This document shows, piece after piece, positions 12,463-24,641 of a stretch of 32,724 nt of DNA (its first letter is position 1; each line of letters opens with the position of its first letter). Source of the stretch: Frankia tisae (GTDB lineage: Bacteria > Actinomycetota > Actinomycetes > Frankiales > Frankiaceae). The position numbers and the translations under genes were made by a program. A model generated the notes under the pieces. It did not search any database. It was not told where the DNA came from and saw only the letters and a list, made by a program, of their open reading frames with translations. The stretch covers positions 1 to 32,724 of the forward strand of contig NZ_JANEZT010000023.1 in the NCBI RefSeq assembly GCF_025403405.1. The letters run 5' to 3'.

Positions 12463-13026
12463 GTGGCGACCAGCAACGACCTGAAGAACGGCATGACGCT
12501 CGACATCGACGGGGTGTTGTGGAACGTCGTCGGCTTCCAGCACGTCAAGCCGGGTAAGGGCGGGGCGTTCGTCCGCACGACCCTGAAGAACGTGCTCACC
12601 GGGAAGGTCGTCGACCGCACCTTCAACGCCGGCATCAAGGTCGAGGTCGCGACCGTGGACCGGCGCGAGATGACCTACCTCTACCGGGACGGCGCCGAGT
12701 TCGTCTTCATGGACAGCGAGTCCTACGACCAGATCCCGATCCCGCCGGACGTCGTCGGCACGACCGCCGACTACATGCTGGAGAACACCGTCGCCACCGT
12801 CGCGCTGCACGACGGCGCCCCGCTCTACGTGGAGCTGCCCGCCAGCGTCGAGCTCACCATCGCCCAGACCGACCCGGGTGTGCAGGGCGACCGCTCGACC
12901 GGCGGCACGAAGCCCGCGACCCTGGAAACGGGCGCGACGATCAACGTGCCGCTGTTCATCACAACCGGCGAGAAGGTCAAGGTCGACACCCGCGACGGCC
13001 GTTATCTTGGCCGGGTGACGAGCTGA
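12463..13026 (+). CDS. efp: Elongation factor P
   Basis: Binds ribosomes stalled at polyproline stretches and promotes peptide bond formation. The 187-residue length and the three beta-barrel domains fit the family. The domain I loop reads KPGKGGAF with K32 at its tip, the position modified in E. coli. No EpmA or EarP modifying-enzyme gene is present in the window. The C-terminal domain contains [17 protein letters not shown] and ends [13 protein letters not shown], both typical of EF-P. GTG 12463 follows GGAGAAGG (12449-12456) with six bases of spacing. Its stop overlaps the proposed CTG start of nusB. Confidence 0.97.
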   Translation: MATSNDLKNGMTLDIDGVLWNVVGFQHVKPGKGGAFVRTTLKNVLTGKVVDRTFNAGIKVEVATVDRREMTYLYRDGAEFVFMDSESYDQIPIPPDVVGTTADYMLENTVATVALHDGAPLYVELPASVELTIAQTDPGVQGDRSTGGTKPATLETGATINVPLFITTGEKVKVDTRDGRYLGRVTS

Positions 13027-13523
13027 GCGCCAGGTCCAAGGCCCGCAAGCGCGCGCTGGACATCCTGTTCGAGGCGGATGTCCGCGGCGTCGGCGTCCTG
13101 GAGATCCTCACCGCCCGGCGCGCCCAGGCCGACCCGCCCGTCTCGGAGTACGCCGAGGGGCTGGTCAGGGGCGTCGTCGAACATTGGCGGGAGATCAACG
13201 ACTGGATCGGCCGGCACGCCGAGGGCTGGACGATGGAGCGCATGCCCCCGGTCGATCGCAACATCCTGCGGATCGCGGTGCTGGAGCTGCTGTGGCGGCC
13301 GGACGTGCCGCCGCGGGTCGTCATCGACGAGGCGGTGGAACTGGCGAAGAACCTCTCCACCGACCGGTCGCCGTCGTTCGTCAACGGCCTGCTCGGCAGT
13401 CTGGTCGACGTCGGGGCGGCGTCGGCGACGGCCGAACCGGCGGTCCCGGCTGTGGAGGAGGTCTCGGCGGCAGGTCGGCCGGCCCCGCCGGGTCCGGATG
13501 CGGGGCCGGGCCAGGAGTCCTGA
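13023..13523 (+). CDS. nusB: Transcription antitermination factor NusB (probable CTG start)
   Basis: NusB binds boxA RNA with NusE and promotes rRNA antitermination. The frame opens with [18 protein letters not shown], the conserved Arg-rich RNA-binding helix, then [10 protein letters not shown], and ends with the core motifs [44 protein letters not shown] and a Pro/Ala-rich tail. No ATG, GTG or TTG lies in frame between the efp stop region and ATG 13233, which would remove the first 70 residues. CTG 13023 overlaps the efp stop as CTGA, the same geometry as the GTGA and ATGA overlaps elsewhere in the window. It gives 166 residues. The CTG start is inferred; the coding frame itself is clear. 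Confidence 0.88.
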   Translation: MSARSKARKRALDILFEADVRGVGVLEILTARRAQADPPVSEYAEGLVRGVVEHWREINDWIGRHAEGWTMERMPPVDRNILRIAVLELLWRPDVPPRVVIDEAVELAKNLSTDRSPSFVNGLLGSLVDVGAASATAEPAVPAVEEVSAAGRPAPPGPDAGPGQES

Positions 13524-13569
13524 CTGACCGGGTCGCGGCTGGGCCGCGCTGCCTGCCGCGATCGGCGTG

Positions 13570-13600
13570 CCCGGTACGTCGCCCCAAGCGACGTACCGGG
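13570..13600. terminator. 13-bp perfect hairpin between convergent nusB and bldD
   Basis: CCCGGTACGTCGC (13570-13582) and GCGACGTACCGGG (13588-13600) are perfect inverse complements around a CCCAA loop. The hairpin lies 46 bases after the nusB stop and between converging genes, so it probably serves as a terminator, perhaps for both strands. There is no U-tract. Confidence 0.65.
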
Positions 13601-13765
13601 GTACCCCCGGCTGCCTTGTGTGCCACGCGCGTTCGGCCGGCCGAAGACCCCGAATGCCGACCCGCGATTACCTCGAGATGAAGCTGCTAGTGCCACGGAC
13701 GAGACTGCTGATGGTGCTGCAACGCTGGACTTGCGGGTCTGGCGGATGGTGCTGGTGGATGCGCT

Positions 13766-13782
13766 GCCGGTGAAGCACCGGC
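13766..13782 (-). terminator. Short hairpin downstream of bldD
   Basis: GCCGGTG (13766-13772) pairs with CACCGGC (13776-13782) around a 3-base loop, 19 bases past the bldD stop on the minus strand. It is a plausible terminator for bldD. The rest of 13601-13765 shows no coding signal. Confidence 0.45.
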
Positions 13783-13801
13783 GTCGCGGTCAGACTCGAC
13801 T

Positions 13802-14299
13802 TCAGACGTCGGAGGCGGTTGCGTCCGCGCCCTGCTCGGGGGACAGCACGCCCCACGAGACGAGCTGCTCGGTGAGCTTGCTGGGAGAGGTGTCGTAGAT
13901 CACCGCGAGGGAACGCAGGTCCTCGTAGCGGATGGAGAGAACCCGGCCGTTGTAGTCGCCGCGCTGGCTCTGGATGGTTGCCGCGTATCGCGCGAGCGGT
14001 CCGCCCTGCTCCTTGGGCACCTGGGAAAGGCGCTCGAGGTCGAGGACGATCCGCGGAGACTGCTCCAGCGGCGCGACGGTGGAACCCTCGGGAAGAAGCT
14101 CCCCGACCGGAACGCCGTAGAACTCCGCGAGCTCCGAGAGACGCTGTACGGTGACGGCGCGGTCCCCACGTTCGTAGGAACCGACGACGACGGCTTTCCA
14201 CCGACCGTGCGACTTCTCTTCGACGCCATGAAGCGAGAGCCCCTGCTGGGTGCGTATCGCGCGCAGCCGAGCACCGAGCGCCTTCGCATAGTCGGACAT
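13802..14299 (-). CDS. bldD: Developmental regulator BldD (c-di-GMP-binding transcription factor)
   Basis: A 165-residue homologue of Streptomyces BldD, which represses sporulation-related genes when dimerised by tetrameric c-di-GMP. The N-terminal XRE-type helix-turn-helix domain (residues about 5-70) includes RAIRTQQGLSLHGVEEKS and AVVVGSYERGDRAVTV, nearly identical to Streptomyces by memory. The C-terminal domain keeps the c-di-GMP signature RGD-X8-RXXD as R113-G-D115 and R124-Y-E-D127, so ligand binding is likely conserved. ATG at 14299 gives the family start MSDYAK. A GTG four codons upstream overlaps the AGGAG site, which lies 11 bases from the chosen ATG. It is the only minus-strand gene here and diverges from the pyr operon. 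Confidence 0.96.
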   Translation of the reverse strand: MSDYAKALGARLRAIRTQQGLSLHGVEEKSHGRWKAVVVGSYERGDRAVTVQRLSELAEFYGVPVGELLPEGSTVAPLEQSPRIVLDLERLSQVPKEQGGPLARYAATIQSQRGDYNGRVLSIRYEDLRSLAVIYDTSPSKLTEQLVSWGVLSPEQGADATASDV

Positions 14300-14358
14300 C
14301 GGAGTGCCCACTCCTGTCGTGGTCGATCAGTTGGAACCGGGGCTCGTGCCTCCGGCGG

Positions 14359-14371
14359 TTACCGATAGTAG
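14359..14371 (-). promoter_or_regulatory. Putative bldD promoter -10 with overlapping BldD-like box
   Basis: On the minus strand, TACTAT (14365-14370) is a good -10 element, with TCGAGC as a poor -35 after a 17-base spacer. Transcription would start about 58 bases upstream of the bldD ATG. The same bases, read on the minus strand as CTACTATCGGTAA, match six of nine fixed positions of the published BldD consensus TnACnC(A/T)GnGTnA. Streptomyces BldD is known to regulate its own gene. Both assignments are by eye. Confidence 0.4.
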
Positions 14372-14517
14372 TGCCCACCGGGTTGAGGCTCGACACCCGG
14401 GGGGTCGTGTCGCTTCTTTCTTTGTACCACTTTCTGTAGCCCTTCGGTTGCGCCGTCTGCCTGCCCGGAGGGAACTTCCGCCGATCGTCGTACCGGCGCA
14501 GGCGCACGTGATCCCGG

Positions 14518-14530
14518 TGACGTGCAGTCA
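14518..14530. promoter_or_regulatory. BldD-like palindromic box
   Basis: TGACGTGCAGTCA forms the inverted repeat GTGAC-N5-GTCAC (14517-14531). It has both outer half-sites (TnAC and GTnA) of the BldD consensus, but not the central C(A/T)G. It sits 218 bases upstream of bldD and 197 upstream of pyrR. It could be a BldD site or the site of another dimeric regulator. Confidence 0.35.
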
Positions 14531-14665
14531 CGGCTTCGCGATGATAGTTGGCACGGCAACAATGCGCACGGGTCCGCGAACCGGCGGGCGCGGACGGAGT
14601 CGGGCTGCCGCGCGGGTGCCGGCGGGCGGTCCCCGCGGGACCCTCACTCGTCCGGAGTGCCCTGG

Positions 14666-14671
14666 TAACGT
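14666..14671 (+). promoter_or_regulatory. Possible pyrR operon -10 element
   Basis: TAACGT (14666-14671) fits an actinobacterial -10 (TAnnnT). No recognisable -35 lies 16-19 bases upstream. If used, transcription would begin near 14678, giving a leader of about 50 bases that starts just before the anti-Shine-Dalgarno CTCCTT. Confidence 0.3.
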
Positions 14672-14682
14672 CGCTGAGACCG

Positions 14683-14720
14683 CTCCTTTAAGGACCGTCC
14701 CGTGAGGCGGGGAAGGAGGG
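14683..14720 (+). promoter_or_regulatory. PyrR-binding RNA leader with anti-Shine-Dalgarno
   Basis: The RNA segment UCCCGUGAGGC (14698-14708) matches the core of the known PyrR-binding loop consensus (UCCnGnGAGGY). It can fold as a stem of 14695-14700 with 14706-14710, with U14698 bulged. It lies directly in front of the pyrR Shine-Dalgarno AAGGAGGG (14713-14720). CTCCTT (14683-14688) is complementary to AAGGAG of that site. In mycobacteria PyrR acts by blocking translation at such a site, and the same is inferred here for the UMP-responsive operon. No intrinsic attenuator is visible. Confidence 0.7.
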
Positions 14721-14727
14721 ATGCCGC

Positions 14728-15348
14728 GTGGCCTCTGCCGCCGCGAGCGACCCCGCATCGCGCCGTCCCGGCATTGCCCGGACAGTACTGTCCGCCGACG
14801 ACATCACTCGGATCGTCAGCCGGATGGCGCACCAGATCCTGGAAAAGACCTCCGGTGGTGCCAGTGTGGTGCTGCTCGGGGTACCCACCCGAGGGGTACC
14901 CCTCGCACATCGTCTGGCACAGCGAGTACATGCCGTGGAGGGAGTGGATCTTCCCGTCGGCTCGCTCGACCCCACGATGTATCGCGACGATCTGCGACTG
15001 CGCGGAGTTCGGCCACTGGAGGTGACCGAGATTCCCGACGGCGGCGTCGACGGCCGGGTGGTGATCCTCGTCGACGACGTCCTCTACTCGGGGCGCACGG
15101 TGCGCGCCGCGCTCGACGCGCTGGCCGCCTACGGCCGCCCCCGCACGGTCCAGTTGGCCGTCCTGGTCGATCGGGGTCACCGCGAGCTGCCAATCCGCGC
15201 CGACTACGTCGGGAAGAACATGCCGACCTCGCGCCGCGAGTCGGTGGCCGTCCGGCTGCGGGAGATCGACGGCGCCGACGGCGTGCTCATCGTGTCGCCC
15301 GAAGCCGGCCTGACCGGCGCCGCGGCGGATCCGGGAGAGCTGCCGTGA
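14728..15348 (+). CDS. pyrR: Bifunctional pyr operon regulator / uracil phosphoribosyltransferase PyrR
   Basis: A 206-residue PyrR. It binds pyr mRNA in response to UMP/UTP and can also act as a uracil phosphoribosyltransferase. The PRPP-binding motif [13 protein letters not shown] is intact. [23 protein letters not shown] and [24 protein letters not shown] are also typical. GTG 14728 follows AAGGAGGG (14713-14720) with a seven-base spacing. The out-of-frame ATG at 14721 is nearer that site but opens no conserved protein. The N-terminal 15 residues (Ala/Ser-rich) are non-conserved. As first gene of the operon it lies next to its own RNA target. The stop overlaps a possible 20-codon ORF (GTGA). 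Confidence 0.96.
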   Translation: MASAAASDPASRRPGIARTVLSADDITRIVSRMAHQILEKTSGGASVVLLGVPTRGVPLAHRLAQRVHAVEGVDLPVGSLDPTMYRDDLRLRGVRPLEVTEIPDGGVDGRVVILVDDVLYSGRTVRAALDALAAYGRPRTVQLAVLVDRGHRELPIRADYVGKNMPTSRRESVAVRLREIDGADGVLIVSPEAGLTGAAADPGELP

Positions 15349-15407
15349 GCCGGCGAACAGACGCCGAGCAGGAGCGCGTACGGGCGGCGAAGGGAGTCGG
15401 GGCGTGA
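15345..15407 (+). CDS. Possible 20-codon ORF linking pyrR and pyrB
   Basis: GTG 15345 overlaps the pyrR stop as GTGA, and the frame runs 20 codons ([20 protein letters not shown]) to a TGA that overlaps the pyrB GTG, again as GTGA. It fills the gap exactly. The peptide is basic and helical-looking and matches nothing I know. It may be a coupling device that carries ribosomes from pyrR to pyrB, or chance: the purine-rich GCGAAGGGAG near its end could be a pyrB ribosome binding site. Confidence 0.35.
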   Translation: MSRRTDAEQERVRAAKGVGA

Positions 15408-16327
15408 AGGGGCACCTGCTTTCGACCGAGGATCTCAGCCGGGACGACGCGCTGGTGGTGCTGGACACCGCGGAACGGATGGCGCGGGTTGCCGAGGCGT
15501 CGGTCCGCAAGCTGCCGACCCTGCGGGGCCGCACTGTGGTCAACCTTTTCTTCGAGGATTCCACCCGCACCCGCACGTCCTTCGAGGTAGCCGCCAAGAG
15601 ACTGTCGGCAGATGTGATCAATTTTTCGGCGCGCGGGTCAAGCGTGTCGAAGGGCGAGAGCCTGAAGGACACCGCGCAGACCCTCGAGGCGATGGGCGCC
15701 GACGCGGTGGTCTGCCGGCATCCCGCCAGCGGCGCGCCGCACCGGCTGGCGACCTGGGTGCGCGGCAGCGTGGTCAACGCCGGCGACGGCACCCACGAGC
15801 ATCCGACCCAGGCGCTGCTCGACGCCTTCACAATGCGCCGCCGGCTCGGTCGGGTCGACGGGCTCGCCGTCACCATCGTCGGCGACGTGCTGCACTCCCG
15901 CGTGGCGCGGTCCAACGTGTGGCTACTCACCACGCTCGGAGCCAGTGTGACGGTGGTGGCCCCGCCGACGCTGTTGCCTCTTGGTGTCTCCTCGTGGCCG
16001 GTCGAGGTGTCGTACGACCTCGATGCGGTGCTACCCAAGAGCGATGTGGTGATGATGCTGCGGGTCCAGCGCGAACGGATGTCGGCGGCGTTCTTCCCCA
16101 CCGAGCGGGAGTACAGCCGCCGCTACGGGCTGGACGTCGACCGGGCGGCGACCCTGCCCGAGCACGCGCTGGTGATGCATCCGGGGCCGATGGTGCGCGG
16201 GATGGAGATTGCCTCTGCGGTCGCCGATTCAGCCAGGTCGACCGTGGTGGAGCAGGTCGCGAACGGGGTGAGCGTGCGGATGGCCGTGTTGTATCTGCTG
16301 CTGGGCGGTTCCGGGGAGGTCTCATGA
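15404..16327 (+). CDS. pyrB: Aspartate carbamoyltransferase catalytic subunit
   Basis: Joins carbamoyl phosphate and aspartate into N-carbamoyl-aspartate, the committed step of pyrimidine synthesis. The carbamoyl-phosphate motif [13 protein letters not shown] lies at residues 49-61, with S53-T54-R55-T56 as the binding core. [14 protein letters not shown] and the late [12 protein letters not shown] are conserved. The 307-residue length is typical. No pyrI regulatory-subunit gene follows, so this is probably an unregulated trimer type or one that associates with PyrC, as some bacterial ATCases do. The stop overlaps pyrC by four bases (ATGA). Confidence 0.97.
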   Translation: MKGHLLSTEDLSRDDALVVLDTAERMARVAEASVRKLPTLRGRTVVNLFFEDSTRTRTSFEVAAKRLSADVINFSARGSSVSKGESLKDTAQTLEAMGADAVVCRHPASGAPHRLATWVRGSVVNAGDGTHEHPTQALLDAFTMRRRLGRVDGLAVTIVGDVLHSRVARSNVWLLTTLGASVTVVAPPTLLPLGVSSWPVEVSYDLDAVLPKSDVVMMLRVQRERMSAAFFPTEREYSRRYGLDVDRAATLPEHALVMHPGPMVRGMEIASAVADSARSTVVEQVANGVSVRMAVLYLLLGGSGEVS

Positions 16328-17664
16328 CGGCGAATGGTTCGCAACAGTCCTGGGTGCTGCGCCAGGTCCGCCCGCTCGGCGGGGACGCCGTCGACGTGCT
16401 GCTCGCAGACGGGGTCGTGGCGGCCTGGCGGCCCCCGGGCTCGACCAGCCCGGACTCCGAGGGCCTGCCCCCCGGGACGACCATCCTGGACGCCGCCGGC
16501 CTGATCATGCTCCCGGGCCTGGTCGACCTGCACACTCATCTGCGCGAGCCCGGCCGGGAGGATGCCGAGACGGTCGAGTCGGGCACCCGGGCCGCGGCGC
16601 TCGGCGGCTACACCACCGTGTTCGCGATGGCGAACACCAACCCGGTCGCCGACACCGCGGGCGTCGTGGAGCAGGTCTGGCGGCTCGGGCTCGACGCCGG
16701 CCACTGCGACGTGCGGCCGGTCGGCGCCGTCACGGTGGGGCTGGCGGGGGAGCGCCTCGCCGAACTCGGCGCGATGGCGACCTCGGCGGCTGAGGTGCGG
16801 GTGTTCTCCGACGACGGGCACTGCGTGTCCGACGCGCTGCTCATGCGTCGGGCACTGGAGTACGTCAAGGCGTTCGGCGGGGTGATCGCCCAGCACGCGG
16901 AGGAGCCCAGGCTGACCGCCGGCGCCCAGATGAACGAGGGGGTCATGGCCGCCCGGCTGGGCCTGCCCGGCTGGCCCGCGGTCGCCGAGGAGGCGATCAT
17001 CGCCCGGGATGCGCTGCTGGCCGGGCACGTCGGGTCCCGGCTGCACGTCTGCCATGTCTCCACCGCGGGCTCGGTGGAGCTCATCCGCTGGGCAAAGGCG
17101 AAGGGCTGGCAGGTCACCGCCGAGGTCACCCCGCACCACCTGCTGCTCACCGATGATCTGATCAGCTCGTTCGACCCGGTCTACAAGGTCAACCCGCCGC
17201 TGCGCACCGCCGCCGACGTCGCCGCACTGCGTGCCGGCCTCGCCGATGGGACGATCGACTGCGTGGCGACCGACCACGCCCCGCACGCGCTGGAGGACAA
17301 GGAGACAGAGTGGGCCGCAGCCCGGCCCGGCATGCTGGGCCTGCAGACCGCGCTGTCGGTGGTGATGGAGACGATGGTCATCCCCGGGCACCTCGACTGG
17401 GCCGGCGTCGCGGACCGGATGGCCCTGGCTCCGGCCCGCATCGGTGGCCTGCCGCGACCGGCCGCCGAGGGGTGGAGTTCCATAGCGGTGGGTGCGCCCG
17501 CGACCGTGACGCTGCTCGACCCGTCACCGTGGCGGGTCGTCGAGGCGGACACTCTCGCCAGCCGCAGCCGCAACACCCCCTATGCGGGGCGGTCTCTGCC
17601 GGGAGCGATCCGCGCCACGTTCCTGCGAGGCCGACCCACCGTGCTCGACGGGAAGGTCGTATGA
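16324..17664 (+). CDS. pyrC: Dihydroorotase (class I type)
   Basis: Cyclises N-carbamoyl-aspartate to dihydroorotate in the amidohydrolase fold. The metal ligands H70 and H72 lie in [11 protein letters not shown] third conserved segment is [13 protein letters not shown], and D317 in ATDHAPH is the expected catalytic aspartate. [13 protein letters not shown] identifies the long, class I dihydroorotase form (446 residues) rather than the E. coli short form. The C-terminus re-enters the small beta domain ([11 protein letters not shown]). ATG 16324 overlaps the pyrB stop and has a purine-rich GGGGAGG just upstream. Confidence 0.96.
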   Translation: MTANGSQQSWVLRQVRPLGGDAVDVLLADGVVAAWRPPGSTSPDSEGLPPGTTILDAAGLIMLPGLVDLHTHLREPGREDAETVESGTRAAALGGYTTVFAMANTNPVADTAGVVEQVWRLGLDAGHCDVRPVGAVTVGLAGERLAELGAMATSAAEVRVFSDDGHCVSDALLMRRALEYVKAFGGVIAQHAEEPRLTAGAQMNEGVMAARLGLPGWPAVAEEAIIARDALLAGHVGSRLHVCHVSTAGSVELIRWAKAKGWQVTAEVTPHHLLLTDDLISSFDPVYKVNPPLRTAADVAALRAGLADGTIDCVATDHAPHALEDKETEWAAARPGMLGLQTALSVVMETMVIPGHLDWAGVADRMALAPARIGGLPRPAAEGWSSIAVGAPATVTLLDPSPWRVVEADTLASRSRNTPYAGRSLPGAIRATFLRGRPTVLDGKVV

Positions 17665-18686
17665 CTGCCTCGCCATCCGCCGCCTCGCCGTTCGCCGCCG
17701 GACCGGTCGTCTTCGCCGCCGACCGGGGGCCGGACCGCCTGGGCCTGCATCTGCTGCTCGTGGTGGGCCTGCTGTTGCTGTTCGTCGCGGTGGTCGGGAC
17801 GATGCTGCGGGCTCGGCGCAACAAGGCCGACCGGCAGGAGGAGGACCTTCCCGAGCTGCCCGGCCCACCGGCCGAGCCCGGCACGGTGCTCGCCGCCCCG
17901 CTGCGCGGGATGTATCTCGGGACCGTCGACGCCGGCCACTGGCTGGAACGGATCGCCGCGCACGGCCTGGGCGGCCGCGTCGGTGGCTACGTCAGCGTGT
18001 ACGAGACCGGCGTGCGGGTGGACCGGGGCAGCGACGCGTTCTGGATCCCCCGGGACGCCGTCCGCGGCGCCCGCCTGGAGCGGGCCCACGCCGGCAAGGT
18101 CTCCGCGCCGGGACGCCTGGTCGTGATCGCCTGGTCGTACGGCGGGCACGAGCTGGAAACCGGCTTTCGCGGCGAGGACCGGGCGCGCCAGCCAAAGGTG
18201 GTCCGGGCCGTGCACGACCTCATCGGCCCGCCGCCGGCCCACCTGGCCTCCGGCGACGTCACCTCGCCGCATGCGGTGCCGCGGATGCGGCCCCGGCTGC
18301 GCCCGCGGGCCGCGGTCCCGGGGCCGGGCGGCGGCCCGCCGCTCCGGCCGAACTCCGGCCAGCCCACCGAGGAGATGCCGGCGATCCGCACGGCCCCCCG
18401 GCTGCGCCGCGGTGAGCGCGGCGCGGCCCGCGGGGACCGGCCCGGCGCCGCCGACCGGTCCGACTACCCGCAGCGCCGCCGCGACCCCCGTCATCCGGAC
18501 GCCTACCAGCCGGACCCCCGCCGTGGCGGTCCGCGCCCGACCGACCCGCACCAGTCCGATCCCCACCCGGCGGACCCGCGCTCCGGCGACCGGGGCCGCC
18601 CCGAGCAGTCCGACACCGGCCGGTCACCGGTCGACCCGTTGACCTCGCCACTGGGTGAGGTCCGCAGGCTGAAGGAGGATCGGTGA
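17661..18686 (+). CDS. PH-like domain membrane protein of the pyr operon
   Basis: A 341-residue protein without known function. Residues about 26-47 form a single membrane segment ([19 protein letters not shown]) followed by a basic stop-transfer stretch (RARRNK). A beta-rich domain at about 75-190 ([49 protein letters not shown]) resembles the PH-like domain of the small membrane protein found between pyrC and carA in many actinomycetes. The last 150 residues are Pro/Arg/Asp-rich with repeated DPH and DPR motifs, and are probably disordered. ATG 17661 overlaps the pyrC stop (ATGA), and its own stop overlaps the carA start (GTGA). A link to pyrimidine synthesis is suggested only by that location. 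Confidence 0.8.
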   Translation: MTASPSAASPFAAGPVVFAADRGPDRLGLHLLLVVGLLLLFVAVVGTMLRARRNKADRQEEDLPELPGPPAEPGTVLAAPLRGMYLGTVDAGHWLERIAAHGLGGRVGGYVSVYETGVRVDRGSDAFWIPRDAVRGARLERAHAGKVSAPGRLVVIAWSYGGHELETGFRGEDRARQPKVVRAVHDLIGPPPAHLASGDVTSPHAVPRMRPRLRPRAAVPGPGGGPPLRPNSGQPTEEMPAIRTAPRLRRGERGAARGDRPGAADRSDYPQRRRDPRHPDAYQPDPRRGGPRPTDPHQSDPHPADPRSGDRGRPEQSDTGRSPVDPLTSPLGEVRRLKEDR

Positions 18687-19923
18687 GCACCCTCACCACG
18701 ACACCCGGCTCCGCCGCCGGCGACCAGCCGGCCGACCGGGCGAACCCGACCCGCGCGGTGCTGATGCTGGAGGACGGGCGCAGCTTCGTCGGCGAGGCGT
18801 ACGGCGCGATCGGCGAGACCTTCGGCGAGGCCGTGTTCTGCACCGGAATGACTGGTTACCAGGAGACGCTGAGCGACCCGTCGTTCCACGGCCAGATCGT
18901 CATCATGACCGCGCCGCACATCGGCAACACCGGCGTCAACGACGCCGACTACGAGTCCGACCGCATCCAGGTCGCCGGCTTCGTCGTGCGCGACCCGGCG
19001 CGGCGTCCGTCGAGCTGGCGGTCGCGCGGCAGCCTCGACGACGAGCTGGTCGCCGCCGGGGTGGTCGGCATCAGCGGCCTCGACACCCGGGCGCTGACTC
19101 GTCACCTGCGCGAACGCGGGGCGATGCGGTGCGGGATCAGCAGCGTGCTCGCCGGCGGGGCGCCGGCCGACGCCGAGGGGGAGCGCGCGGCGCTGGCCGC
19201 TCTGCTCGACCGGGTGCGCAGCTCGCCGGAGATGGCCGGCGCCGACCTGGCCCCGCTGGTCTCCACGCCGCAGCCCTACGTGGTGCCGGCCGCGAGCGGC
19301 ACGGCACAGTTCAAGGTCGCCGCGCTGGACCTCGGCATCAAGCGGGCCACCCCCGCGGCCATGGCGGCGCTCGGGTGCGAGGTGCACGTGCTGCCAGCCA
19401 GGACCACCGGCGAGGAACTGCTCGCCCTCGAACCCGACGGGGTGTTCCTGTCCAACGGTCCCGGCGACCCGTCGACCGCCGACTACGCCGTCGAGGCCCT
19501 GCGCACCGTGCTGCGCGCCGACGTGCCGGTGTTCGGGATCTGCTTCGGTCACCAGCTGCTCGCCCGGGCCCTGGGATTCGAGACGTACAAGCTGACCTAC
19601 GGCCATCGCGGGGTGAACCAACCCGTCGGCGACGTGGCCACCGGCCGCATCGCGGTCACCAGCCAGAACCACGGCTTCGCCGTGAACGCCCCGCTGACCG
19701 GCGTGACGGACACGCCGTTCGGTCGGGTCGTGGCCAGCCACATCGGCCTCAATGACGAGGTCGTCGAGGGATTGGAGTGCCTGGACGTGCCGGCCTTCAG
19801 CGTGCAGTTCCATCCGGAGGCCGCGCCGGGGCCCCACGACGCGGCCGGCCTGTTCGTGCGGTTCCGCGACCTGATGGCCGCCGCCCGCCAGGCCCGCGCG
19901 GCAGCCGCCGGAGGGGAGGTCTG

Positions 19924-19924
<1 letters not shown>
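18683..19924 (+). CDS. carA: Carbamoyl-phosphate synthase small subunit (glutaminase)
   Basis: Hydrolyses glutamine and passes ammonia to CarB. The N-terminal domain has [13 protein letters not shown] and [12 protein letters not shown], and the class I amidotransferase domain follows with nucleophile C287 in [11 protein letters not shown] and H377/E379 in [15 protein letters not shown] marks the oxyanion region. The length of 413 is slightly above the common 380 because of a Thr/Ala-rich N-terminus and a C-terminal tail. GTG 18683 overlaps the preceding stop. The stop TGA shares its last A with the carB ATG (TGATG), the tightest coupling in the operon. Confidence 0.97.
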
Positions 19925-23627
<3,703 letters not shown>

Positions 23628-23631
<4 letters not shown>

Positions 23632-24410
23632 GCGCCCCGTCCCGGTTCACCCCGCGAGCCGGGCAGGCGCCGCTGGCGGTCGCGCTCGACGCCCCGGACG
23701 GTGCGACCGCGCTGCGGTGGGCCGAGGCGGTCGCGCCGCACGCCGCCGTGCTCAAGATCGGGCTGGAGCTGTTCTACCGGGAGGGGCCGGCGGTCGTGGC
23801 GGCCCTGCGCGCGGCCGGTCTGCTCGCCGAACCCGCCGAGGGTGCTGCGGGCGGGGTGGGCGGCGCGCCCGAGCTTTTCCTTGATCTCAAGCTGCACGAT
23901 ATTCCGGCAACGGTCGCCGGTGGAATGCGGTCGGTTGCCACGTTGCAGCCTCGATTCGTCACCGTGCATGCGGCTGGGGGGCCGGCGATGATACGTGCGG
24001 CGGTGGCTGCAGCCCCTGCGGTGGAGGTAGCCGTTGTGACCGTCCTCACCTCGCTCGATGCCGCCGCGCTGGCCGCCGTCGGGCTTGCCGGGCCGCCGGA
24101 GGACGCCGTCCGCCGCCTCGCCGTGCTCGCCGTCGAGGCCGGGGCGCGCACCCTTGTGTGCAGCCCACAGGAGGTCCGAATGGTCCGTTCGGAGCTCGGT
24201 GACAACGTGACTCTCATCACGCCCGGGGTGCGTCCGGAGGGGTCCGAGGTGGCCGATCAGGCCCGGATCGCGACCCCGCGGGAGGCGTTGAAAGCGGGTG
24301 CTGACCTGGTCGTGGTGGGTCGTCCCATCACCCGAGCCACCGATCTGGGCATGGCAGCAAAAACGGTCGCAGACAGTATTTCCGCAGGTCAGAGGCCTGC
24401 GGGCCGCTGA
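23628..24410 (+). CDS. pyrF: Orotidine 5'-phosphate decarboxylase
   Basis: Decarboxylates OMP to UMP, the last step of the pathway. The active-site motif DLKLHDIP (D86, K88, D91) is the form of the type 1 subfamily, unlike the KRGDI form of the mycobacterial type 2 enzyme. LDAPDG and LKIGLELFY near the N-terminus, the TPGVRPEG phosphate loop and [11 protein letters not shown] complete the barrel. At 260 residues it includes a short Gly/Ala/Glu insertion before the active-site strand ([13 protein letters not shown]). GTG 23628 overlaps the carB stop. No pyrD (dihydroorotate dehydrogenase) precedes it and no pyrE is seen, so those steps are encoded elsewhere. Confidence 0.95.
24382..24402 (+). 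terminator. Hairpin across the end of pyrF
   Basis: CCGCAGG (24382-24388) and CCTGCGG (24396-24402) pair perfectly around a 7-base loop. A second small stem GGCCG/CGGCC (24402-24415) overlaps the pyrF stop codon. The position at the operon end suggests a termination or 3'-stability role, but coding constraint could also explain the first stem. Confidence 0.3.
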
Positions 24411-24641
24411 CGGCCGTGGTCAGGGCGGGGTGTGTTCGTCCTGGTGCGGTACGAAGCGGTACGGTGGGGCCGTCGTAGACCGAAAGGGTGCGGCACGAGC
24501 GGGCCACCCCTTTCGTCCCGTCAAAGCCTTCTCTTGTGCGAACAATATGTCCGCATCAGAGTGTTGTGGCCAAGGCTGGACCGAGGAGCCACTTCCTCGC
24601 TAGTTTGCGCGGCGCGATCACCGAATTGAGGAGGCGTACCC

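Larger units (their letters stand above)
14300..14727. other. Divergent control region bldD / pyrR
   Basis: This 428-base region holds the putative bldD promoter with an overlapping BldD-like box, a second BldD-like box, a possible pyrR promoter and the PyrR leader, each listed separately. No coding frame in it looks real. The stretch 14395-14440 is locally less GC-rich (CTTCTTTCTTTGTACCACTT), unlike the surroundings. Confidence 0.6.

Noticed and set aside
14721-15407. Frame from ATG 14721 as the true start near the pyrR ribosome binding site
   Set aside because: The ATG is directly behind the Shine-Dalgarno with no spacing, and the frame encodes no conserved protein; the GTG at 14728 gives a normal PyrR.
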